Source: Promethearchaeota archaeon
GTDB taxonomy: Archaea; Asgardarchaeota; Lokiarchaeia; Sigynarchaeales; SOKP01
Assembly: GCA_016839905.1 (NCBI GenBank)
Contig: JAEOTJ010000229.1
Location: forward strand, 1 to 11,625
Direction of reading: 5' to 3'
Length of the DNA: 11,625 nucleotides
The translations under genes were made by a program, and so were the position numbers. Positions 1-6,134 of this stretch are shown here, piece after piece (positions within the stretch are counted from its first letter, which is position 1; the number at the start of each line of letters is the position of its first letter). Below the pieces are notes generated by a model. That model was given only the letters and a program-made list of their open reading frames with translations, was not told the DNA's origin and did not search any database.

Positions 1-11
1 AAAAGGAGGAT

Positions 12-1112
12 ATGGATGTTTTTGAGGAAAGTTTTAAAATGACTCAAGAAAGTAAGGATAATCTACAAGAAGAATACAAAGAACTTTTAAAGAATAATGA
101 ACAATTAGTTAAAACTTATGAAGCACGCCAAGTTGATTTAATTGTATTAACTGATAGTGTAAAGGAAAAAGTTGCCAACCAAGAGGAACTAAGATCAAAA
201 GTCGCAAAATCACATCAGAAAATTGAGGAACAAGAAAAATATCTTGAAACAAGGAGAGAAGAAGCTGAGGCTTTAGAAAAGAAATTAAAAAGCTTACAAG
301 CTGAAAATGATGCTATAAAAGTATCTATTGATAAGAATAAAGTTGAATTAGAACATTCTGATAAAATGATTGAGGCAAAAGAAGAAGAGAAGAAATTATT
401 AACTGAACAAGTAGAAAAGAAGGAAAATAGAATAAAAGAAATTGAACACATGATTGAGGAATATAAAGAGGGTTTTCCTGAAATTGAAAAACAAAAACAG
501 ACATATGACGAGCTTTTGGCGAAATATCAAGTTCAGCTGACAGAAAAACAACAAAAAATGATTGGTATGGAATCTAGGATCCAAGAATTAACTGATGATG
601 TTGAAACTTTAACAGAACAGGTCTATAAGAAAAGTAGCTTAATTGAAGTCAGAGAAAAAAGATTAGAAGATTTAAAAGAAAATATAGATACTTCAATCTT
701 AGAAAATGAGGAGCGAGAAGAAAGACTTAATGCAATAACAGAAAAGTTAAAACATTCTAAAGTGGAATATGAAAAATTAGATAAAGCAAAAGATATCATA
801 GAGACGAGTATAAATGACTCCAAACAAATTTTTCAAAAATTAAAGACCGAGCTTGAAAGTCAAGAAAAAGAGATAAGGGATAAAGAAAGTAGAATAAATC
901 GATTAGAAACTCTCTCATTTATATATAGAATGTCAAAATTTATTGGTGGAATTTTCATCTTTATTGGTATACTATTAATATTATGGGCTCTAGCATATAT
1001 TTTCAATGTTGTTGATTTTGGAGCTTTAAATCATATTATTATTATAATAATATCCCTTATTACGGGAATAATGATAATTATCTCAGGAATATTTCACTTT
1101 TTAAAATCATAA
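12..1112 (+). CDS. Long coiled-coil protein with C-terminal two-helix membrane anchor (possibly 5'-truncated by window)
   Basis: I do not recognise a named family. Residues about 10-300 are almost uninterrupted charged heptad-like helix (rich in E, K, L, Q, no Cys), i.e. a long coiled coil. Two strongly hydrophobic helices follow at about 309-334 and 338-363, separated by only a few residues, so the protein should be a membrane hairpin carrying a long cytoplasmic rod with a very short C-terminal tail. The ATG at 12 is preceded by AGGAGG (4-9) with only 2 nt spacing, which is too tight for a normal ribosome site. The frame is also open to the window edge (codons K, E, D precede the ATG), so the gene may begin upstream and the G-rich run may simply be coding. 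An internal ATG at 39 is another option. Such rods usually act as tethers, scaffolds or SMC-like structural proteins; no function can be assigned. It ends 69 nt before the permease on the same strand, after a short T-rich stretch. Confidence 0.85.
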   Translation: MDVFEESFKMTQESKDNLQEEYKELLKNNEQLVKTYEARQVDLIVLTDSVKEKVANQEELRSKVAKSHQKIEEQEKYLETRREEAEALEKKLKSLQAENDAIKVSIDKNKVELEHSDKMIEAKEEEKKLLTEQVEKKENRIKEIEHMIEEYKEGFPEIEKQKQTYDELLAKYQVQLTEKQQKMIGMESRIQELTDDVETLTEQVYKKSSLIEVREKRLEDLKENIDTSILENEEREERLNAITEKLKHSKVEYEKLDKAKDIIETSINDSKQIFQKLKTELESQEKEIRDKESRINRLETLSFIYRMSKFIGGIFIFIGILLILWALAYIFNVVDFGALNHIIIIIISLITGIMIIISGIFHFLKS

Positions 1113-1168
1113 TGAATTATCCTTTTTTAATAATTAATTTATGAGATTATATTAAATGAATACAATTT

Positions 1169-1175
1169 AAGGAGA
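1169..1175 (+). promoter_or_regulatory. Shine-Dalgarno site fixing a TTG start
   Basis: AAGGAGA lies 6 nt before the TTG at 1182. No in-frame ATG or GTG occurs upstream, and the nearby ATG at 1177 is in another frame and stops after two codons. The site therefore supports TTG as the true start of the permease. Confidence 0.7.
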
Positions 1176-1181
1176 AATGAT

Positions 1182-3089
1182 TTGAAAGATTCTAATTCTA
1201 AGGAAATCTCTCCTGAACGACCAATACTACCTCCAGACCAGAGAACTATAGGGCTCTCTCAAGGTGTATTATATGGAATGGGGTGTGGAATTGGAGGATC
1301 AATATTTATCTTATTAGGAACTGGTATTGAGGTTGCAGGACCAGGTGTCTTAATTAGTCTAATTTTTGGAGGTATACTTATTTTTTTTATAGCTCTTAAT
1401 TATAGCGAAGTCTCAATAAGCCTTCCTATCTCTGGAGGAGCTTATAATTTTAGTAAAGAAGGTATGGGAGGATTTTTAGCATTTATTATTGGTTTTTTTC
1501 TTTGGATTGCAAATATAGCCGCATTTTCTTTTTCTGCCCAAGCTTTTACTTTAGTAATTGAAGTATTTTTTCCCGTTTTAAGACCAGTTGCTATAATAAT
1601 TGCTATTTCCATAATAATTTTTATAAGTATTGCAGTTTTTAGAACTAAAATGCTTGCTATAAGGACTTTAATTCTTCTAACATTAATTTTAATATCAATT
1701 TTTGGTATATTTATTATTTCTGGATTGTTTATTGCTCCTGTTACTAATAGCTCAAATTTTAATCCTTCATATTTATCTTCAAAAACAAATCCGTTTTCCA
1801 TTATTCAGATGTTCTCTCTTTTATTCGTGTTTTTTACATCGATCACTTCAAATTTAGCTTATTTAAATTCTGATTTTAAAAATCCCTCAAAAACTATACC
1901 TCGGGTTAATATTCTAGCTATTATAACCACGTTATTCATTTATTTAGCCATAAGCTATGTTGTATTAATTAATATAGGATCTGATGTGAAAGATATAACC
2001 AAGACTCCATTATTACTGGCAGATGTCTTATTTAATATTTTAGGTCCCATTGGATTCATACTCATGGGTATTGCTGCCATTATCTCAACTATTATTGCCA
2101 TGAATGCTGCTCTTGGATCCGCAACTAGTGTTTTTGCGGCATTAGCTAGAGATAAATATTTTCCTCAGCGCTTTGCAAAAATTAACGAGAAGACTGGAGT
2201 ACCTGTTCAAGCTTTAATTCTAACTACCGTTATCTCATTAATCTTTACTATAATAGCTTATATTTATGCGAGTATAGGATTTACAGCAGAAATAACTGTT
2301 TTTATTTACTTTTTTGGACTAGCATTCATTAATTTTGCGGTTTTTAGATTAAGATATAAAAGAAAGGAATTGGATCGACCTTTCAAAGCTCCATTTTTCC
2401 CATTTTTACCGATAATTGTTACTTTAATTTGTTTAATATTAGCTTTTGTTTTAGAATTTAACGCAATACTCCTTGGCTTGATAATACTTGCTATTGGTCT
2501 CGGTTATTATTTATTAACTCTCGCTGATAGACATTCAATTATTATTACTCTTGCAGGTATTAAATTTTCAAGCTTAATATTCATGGGCGTTATGATTTGG
2601 ACCGTGGCTAACATAGCCATCTTAAGTTCTACTATTGTAGGTTTAAATATAATATTTAGAGAAATATTTTTAAGAGTTTTAATTTATATATGTATTTTTG
2701 GCCTTGTTACTGTTATACTTGATATTATTCCTTTAAGAGAATTAGCTTATTTATTTATTAAGAAAGTTGATAAAGATAAAGTAGCTATAAATATCGGTGT
2801 TGGTCAAATAATTGAATTGAATGAGAAAACTTTAAAAAGAATACATAAGATAAATGATGGAATTGCTATTGGTCAAATAATTTCATCTGCTTTCATTTTT
2901 TTTTTAGTAATAATAATTGAAATGAATTTTCTTTCAATAGAAGAAATTAAATTTTTTCCAACAAGTTTTCCTCAAATTACTGCTGAATTCTTCTTTTCAG
3001 CTAGCTTAGTATTATTAGGAATTTGCTTTTGCTTAAGTGGAATTCAATCTCTTTATATAAATCGAGAACTCGTATCAATTGGAATCTAA
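1182..3089 (+). CDS. APC-superfamily amino acid permease with extra C-terminal membrane region
   Basis: Probable secondary transporter of amino acids or amines at the cytoplasmic membrane. The first ~450 residues show the APC (AA_permease_2) fold. The TM1 unwound segment reads GCGIGGSIF (about 35-42), where the family binds the substrate carboxylate. An ISGGAY motif follows TM2 (83-88). The loop ARDKYFPQRFAKINEKTGVP (about 322-341) and the RPFKAPFFPFLP motif (399-410) are typical of the family. About 12 helices are predicted to ~447. Canonical members end near here, at 440-500 aa; this one is 635 aa. Residues ~450-635 add about four further hydrophobic helices (near 465-487, 493-513, 561-581, 602-622) with a charged cytoplasmic-looking loop at 526-556. 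I see no UspA- or TrkA-type domain. Start is TTG with a good Shine-Dalgarno. Substrate cannot be read from the sequence. Co-directional with the coiled-coil gene upstream and the PHP gene downstream, but gaps of 69 and 93 nt leave an operon uncertain. Confidence 0.9.
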   Translation: MKDSNSKEISPERPILPPDQRTIGLSQGVLYGMGCGIGGSIFILLGTGIEVAGPGVLISLIFGGILIFFIALNYSEVSISLPISGGAYNFSKEGMGGFLAFIIGFFLWIANIAAFSFSAQAFTLVIEVFFPVLRPVAIIIAISIIIFISIAVFRTKMLAIRTLILLTLILISIFGIFIISGLFIAPVTNSSNFNPSYLSSKTNPFSIIQMFSLLFVFFTSITSNLAYLNSDFKNPSKTIPRVNILAIITTLFIYLAISYVVLINIGSDVKDITKTPLLLADVLFNILGPIGFILMGIAAIISTIIAMNAALGSATSVFAALARDKYFPQRFAKINEKTGVPVQALILTTVISLIFTIIAYIYASIGFTAEITVFIYFFGLAFINFAVFRLRYKRKELDRPFKAPFFPFLPIIVTLICLILAFVLEFNAILLGLIILAIGLGYYLLTLADRHSIIITLAGIKFSSLIFMGVMIWTVANIAILSSTIVGLNIIFREIFLRVLIYICIFGLVTVILDIIPLRELAYLFIKKVDKDKVAINIGVGQIIELNEKTLKRIHKINDGIAIGQIISSAFIFFLVIIIEMNFLSIEEIKFFPTSFPQITAEFFFSASLVLLGICFCLSGIQSLYINRELVSIGI

Positions 3090-3090
3090 A

Positions 3091-3110
3091 TTAAGGAATA
3101 TGAACCTTAA
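3091..3110 (+). repeat. Short inverted repeat after the permease stop
   Basis: TTAAGG (3091-3096) and CCTTAA (3105-3110) can pair as a 6-bp stem with an 8-nt loop, directly after the TAA of the permease gene. It is followed by A rather than T residues on the plus strand, so it is not a classical intrinsic terminator. It might be an mRNA 3'-end structure or chance in AT-rich DNA. Confidence 0.25.
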
Positions 3111-3182
3111 AAAAATTAGATAAACTTCAAGTTAATACAATGATTATTATCTACTATTATCTAATATTTAATTTTCAATATC

Positions 3183-3914
3183 ATGAGTTTTCCTAAAATA
3201 AACCTCCACATCCATTCAGTTTTTTCAGATGGAAAAAATCCCATAAAAAAAATTGTAAAAAAATCATTAAAATTGGGTTTAAATCATATCGCTATTACTG
3301 ACCATTTTACAAATTCTTGGAAGGCTGGTGTGATTAATACTTTAAATTCTGAAGAAAAAATTAATCAATATTTAGAAGAAATTTCCATTTGTCAAGCCCA
3401 CTTAAAAACTTTTAATAAGGATTTGTGGATTTATAAGGGCCTTGAAATAGATCTCGAGAGTTCTGAGAAATACATAAAAAAATTAATTCGCATTAATAAA
3501 TTTGACTTGATATTATTTGAATATCTTGAAAGTCTCGAAGGGATTGCATTTATTAAGAATTTAATTAATTATTGGAATCAAACCATTTCAATTGAAAAAG
3601 ATTTACCTATTTTCGGATTAGCTCATTTTGATCCATCAAATTTTATCTACGGTGGTCTTGACACATTAATTACCTTTTTAAAGGAATATGATATTTATTA
3701 TGAGTTCAATTCAGGATATTCTCAATTTTATTCCCGCAAATATGAACTATTTTTTGAACAATTGAGAAAAATTCAAGTCCCCGTAGCCATAGGATGCGAC
3801 TCTCATCATTCAAGACGCTTGAGTGACATTGAAGAACCACTCGAAATGATTAAGTATTACTCTCTTCAAGAGAACTATTTAAATTTTCTTGAACTTTTAA
3901 AATTCAAACAATAG
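3183..3914 (+). CDS. PHP-domain metal-dependent phosphoesterase (histidinol-phosphatase-like fold)
   Basis: A single PHP domain fills the 243 residues. Visible metal-site motifs are H9-x-H11 with D16 in the segment HIHSVFSDG, T-D40-H41, E88 in GLEID, H148 in LAHFD, and D206-x-H208 in GCDSHH. These are the ligands expected of the trinuclear metal site of PHP phosphoesterases such as COG1387 enzymes. The conserved His normally found about 20 residues after the Glu (GSVH-type motif) is not evident: the aligned stretch FDLILFEYLES has Leu/Glu there. Metal binding or substrate choice may therefore differ from classical histidinol phosphatase. No his genes lie nearby, so a role in histidine synthesis is not supported; a small phosphoester substrate is the family-level expectation. 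There is no Shine-Dalgarno before the ATG and the upstream 93 nt is AT-rich, so a leaderless transcript of its own is plausible. It converges on the gene at 3958-4422. Confidence 0.85.
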   Translation: MSFPKINLHIHSVFSDGKNPIKKIVKKSLKLGLNHIAITDHFTNSWKAGVINTLNSEEKINQYLEEISICQAHLKTFNKDLWIYKGLEIDLESSEKYIKKLIRINKFDLILFEYLESLEGIAFIKNLINYWNQTISIEKDLPIFGLAHFDPSNFIYGGLDTLITFLKEYDIYYEFNSGYSQFYSRKYELFFEQLRKIQVPVAIGCDSHHSRRLSDIEEPLEMIKYYSLQENYLNFLELLKFKQ

Positions 3915-3932
3915 AAGTATTGTTACATCATT

Positions 3933-3947
3933 AAAAAAAAAAAAAAA
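3933..3947 (-). terminator. Poly-T terminator for the minus-strand membrane-protein pair
   Basis: A run of 15 A on the plus strand reads as T15 on the minus strand, beginning 11 nt after the stop of the minus-strand gene at 3958. Archaeal RNA polymerase terminates at such T tracts without a hairpin. It lies in the 43-nt gap between two convergent genes. The plus-strand gene would depend on the weaker T-rich stretch at about 3949-3956. Confidence 0.55.
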
Positions 3948-3957
3948 TTATTTTTAA

Positions 3958-4422
3958 TTAAACTGCATCTATACTAATTTGTGTAAAGAATGTTGTGATC
4001 ATTAACACAAATAATACTGTACCTGCGAGAATTAAGGCTGTTCTTCGAGATCTTTCATCAAGTGAATCATTAATAGCGAAAGCAATTAATCCAATAAAAA
4101 TGAAAATTAGACCTATATTAACTCCAATTCTACCTATATTACATAGAATGAGATCTTGATATTTCATCCATAATGCCATTTTATCAATTTCAAGGTCCCG
4201 TTTCTCATATTCTTGATGACCTATTTTTTCATCCCAATAATTCCACAAATTTTCTTTTTTCGCATAATTTGCCCAATCTTCAGCATTCGTAGCCATTGAT
4301 TTGCTCACTGCTATCAGTGTAGCGAAAAGAACAGCAATAATTAGCCCAAATATTATACATTTTGATGCTTTGTTCTTGTCCATAAACTGCAAATTACTCA
4401 CAAATCCTTCTCTTCCACTCAT
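3958..4422 (-). CDS. Unknown three-helix membrane protein
   Basis: Not recognised. This 154-residue protein has three hydrophobic helices at about 22-41, 97-117 and 127-147. Between the first two lies a ~50-residue hydrophilic loop rich in Trp, Tyr, Lys and Glu (about 42-92). A basic patch before helix 1 (K16, K18, K21) and the DERSRR loop between helices 2 and 3 suggest, by the positive-inside rule, that the 42-92 loop and the C-terminus face outside. The ATG at 4422 is chosen over the in-frame ATG at 4383 because only the first has a Shine-Dalgarno. It is the second gene of a two-gene unit, 17 nt after the ectodomain protein's stop, so the two products probably act together at the membrane. 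No enzyme motif is visible. Confidence 0.75.
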   Translation of the reverse strand: MSGREGFVSNLQFMDKNKASKCIIFGLIIAVLFATLIAVSKSMATNAEDWANYAKKENLWNYWDEKIGHQEYEKRDLEIDKMALWMKYQDLILCNIGRIGVNIGLIFIFIGLIAFAINDSLDERSRRTALILAGTVLFVLMITTFFTQISIDAV

Positions 4423-4433
4423 TTTGTATTTAA

Positions 4434-4439
4434 CACCTC
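4434..4439 (-). promoter_or_regulatory. Shine-Dalgarno abutting the upstream stop codon
   Basis: On the minus strand the sequence TAAGAGGTG joins the stop of the upstream gene directly to GAGGTG, which sits 11 nt before the ATG at 4422. The arrangement favours translation of the second gene from the shared mRNA and supports the operon call. Confidence 0.5.
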
Positions 4440-5135
4440 TTACCTGTACCCCCTACTTTGATATGTGCCTTGACCCATGCTTGATTTAAAACCGAATATA
4501 CCTATTGTGCAGGCAACTCCTATTAAAATCAAGGATAAAACAAGACAATACATCCCTATTTCCTCTCCAGGGCCATCAATTCTAATTTTAATATCATACT
4601 TTGCCTCGTCCTCGTCTGGACTTAAATTTTGACCCCAAAGAACAAATACATAATCCCCAGGGATGCTATATATATCACCGCCTGATTGTTCCCCCATAAA
4701 TTCTATATAGTAATAGATTTCACCACTAAAACCAAGGGAATTGATTGAACCAGTACTAGCAGGTGTTTCCTCTCCAAACCTATGATTAATGTGAGAAGAA
4801 TATCTAAATCCTTTTTCATCCGCGTCATGAAAATTATCTGGGTCCTCCTTGTCCTCTAAATATTGCTCATATTTTACTTTTCTTAAAAAAGTAATTGTAA
4901 GTGATGTATTTTCATAGGGAATAATATCTATTTCAATCTCTAATTTTTGATCCTTTTCAAGACTAAACTCTTGCGTAAAGCAATCCTCGATTGTATCTGA
5001 GCTTTCATTTTTTATAGTTTCTTCTTTTTCGTCTAATAGAGTAGTTTTTGCCATATATGCTCCCAAAAATGGTGCAAGTACAAATAATACTATGCCAACC
5101 ACTAATAGAATCTTAATTATTGTTGATTTCATCAT
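4440..5135 (-). CDS. Unknown membrane protein with extracytoplasmic beta-rich domain
   Basis: Not recognised. This 231-residue protein starts with tandem ATGs and an N-terminal hydrophobic helix (about 7-28), which could be a signal anchor or signal peptide. An acidic, beta-strand-like domain follows at about 45-188 (for example KLEIEIDII, LTITFLRKV, IYYYIEFMG, GDYVFVLWG, YDIKIRI). A second helix at about 192-215 leads to a short tail, GTYQSRGYR, with positive charges. This predicts an external domain held by one or two helices with a small cytoplasmic C-terminus. The strand pattern with a PGDYVF turn near the end resembles generic beta-sandwich folds (PPC- or GOLD-like), but I see no diagnostic motif. 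There is no Shine-Dalgarno before the ATG pair, consistent with a leaderless transcript starting in the divergent spacer. It is the first gene of the pair with the three-helix protein downstream. Confidence 0.75.
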   Translation of the reverse strand: MMKSTIIKILLVVGIVLFVLAPFLGAYMAKTTLLDEKEETIKNESSDTIEDCFTQEFSLEKDQKLEIEIDIIPYENTSLTITFLRKVKYEQYLEDKEDPDNFHDADEKGFRYSSHINHRFGEETPASTGSINSLGFSGEIYYYIEFMGEQSGGDIYSIPGDYVFVLWGQNLSPDEDEAKYDIKIRIDGPGEEIGMYCLVLSLILIGVACTIGIFGFKSSMGQGTYQSRGYR

Positions 5136-5368
5136 TGATATGGAATCACTTTTTTTTTAAAAAATTCTTGTTATTTAAGATATTTGATATTTTTGTATAT
5201 TAACTTTATTTTTTTATTATTTACTGAATATTTCTTTGTTAAAAGTTCCATAATTGATTTTTTAATAATAGCAGTATAGAAATCATCTTTTTCCTAAGAA
5301 AATAATCTTATATTTCTTAATTTAAAATTTGCATTATTTTTTTATTATTAAATTATCTTTGTAATATT
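5136..5368. promoter_or_regulatory. Divergent AT-rich promoter region
   Basis: This 233-nt spacer separates divergent genes and has stops in all frames with no recognisable RNA gene. TTTATTAT at 5341-5348 is centred about 24 nt upstream of the sirtuin ATG, where a TATA box would sit for a leaderless transcript. On the minus strand a T/A-rich segment lies at a similar distance from the ATG at 5135. In such AT-rich DNA these box calls are weak. Confidence 0.4.
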
Positions 5369-6130
5369 ATGGATTTAAAAGAAAAAATTAATCTTGCTGC
5401 TAGATGGATTGCAGAATCAAAATCCCTCGTTATTTTCACTGGGGCGGGCATTTCTACTGATAGTGGTTTACCCGACTTTCGTGGTCCCGATGGGATTTGG
5501 ACATGCCGAGATGAAGGTCGAGCACCTCCTAAATCACCTCCTTGGGATCAAGTAAAGCCAAATCAAGGACACATGTTTATTTCTGATTTGTTAAATATGG
5601 GAAAATTAAATTATTTAATCTCGCAGAATGTCGATGGTCTTCACGCAAAATCTGGGATTCCGTTTGATAAACTCGCTGAGCTTCATGGAAACATGTATTT
5701 CATGAAATGTGTAAATTGTAATAAAAAGATGACATTTGAAAAGGCTGGTTGGGATAAAAAGAAATGGGGTAAAGGATATCGAACTGATTCTGTTCGAGAA
5801 GGTCAACCAAATTGTCCACATTGTGAAGGTAGGATTATTAATAGCATTGTAAATTTTGGAGATCCCCTGCCAGAAGATGAGTTATATGAATCGATGACAC
5901 GATCAGAGAATTCAGATGTATTTTTTGTAATCGGTTCTTCTTTGGTGGTAACTCCTGCGGCCAACATGCCTGCTATAGCTAAAAAGTGTGATGCAAAGTT
6001 AATTATCCTGAATAGAGGCAAGACTCCATATGATAAAGTTGCAGATTTACGATTTTTTAATGATATTGCGGATTTTTTACCCCCTATCCTTGAAAAAGTG
6101 AAGAATATACTAAATTTTGTAGAGAATTAA
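5369..6130 (+). CDS. sir2: NAD+-dependent protein deacylase, SIRT6-like sirtuin
   Basis: Sir2-family enzyme that removes acyl groups from lysines using NAD+, giving nicotinamide and O-acyl-ADP-ribose. Seen in order: FTGAGIS (23-29) and DFRG (36-39) of the NAD pocket; QNVD (86-89); catalytic His106 in LAELHGNMY; a four-Cys zinc site C114-x2-C117 and C149-x2-C152; and GSSLVV (189-194) of the Rossmann core. Several segments match human SIRT6 from memory better than bacterial CobB-type enzymes: GIWTCRDEGRAP against GVWTMEERGLAP, SQNVDGLHAKSG against SQNVDGLHVRSG, DKLAELHGNM (identical), and ADLRFF followed by the C-terminal helix. Unlike SIRT6, it lacks the N-terminal extension and the disordered C-terminal tail, so it is a bare 253-aa catalytic core. 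All catalytic residues appear intact. Plausible targets are chromatin proteins (Alba, histones) or metabolic enzymes, but nothing here identifies one. No Shine-Dalgarno precedes the ATG. Its stop is 4 nt from that of the convergent PIN-ATPase. Confidence 0.95.
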   Translation: MDLKEKINLAARWIAESKSLVIFTGAGISTDSGLPDFRGPDGIWTCRDEGRAPPKSPPWDQVKPNQGHMFISDLLNMGKLNYLISQNVDGLHAKSGIPFDKLAELHGNMYFMKCVNCNKKMTFEKAGWDKKKWGKGYRTDSVREGQPNCPHCEGRIINSIVNFGDPLPEDELYESMTRSENSDVFFVIGSSLVVTPAANMPAIAKKCDAKLIILNRGKTPYDKVADLRFFNDIADFLPPILEKVKNILNFVEN

Positions 6131-6134
6131 TGTT

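Noticed and set aside
1442..1801. A 119-codon minus-strand ORF inside the permease gene
   Set aside because: It is antisense to well-supported transmembrane coding sequence and has no family pattern; shadow of the real gene.
3091..3110. Hairpin after the permease considered as an intrinsic terminator
   Set aside because: The stem is only 6 bp and is followed by A residues rather than T on the coding strand; kept only as an inverted repeat.
3183..3914. Naming the PHP protein as histidinol phosphatase (hisK)
   Set aside because: One ligand His is missing and no his genes are nearby; the fold does not fix the substrate.
4440..5135. Assigning the ectodomain as a GOLD/p24-like eukaryotic signature protein
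   Set aside because: The topology (ectodomain, single helix, short tail) is suggestive, but no diagnostic residues are visible, so the assignment would be guesswork.
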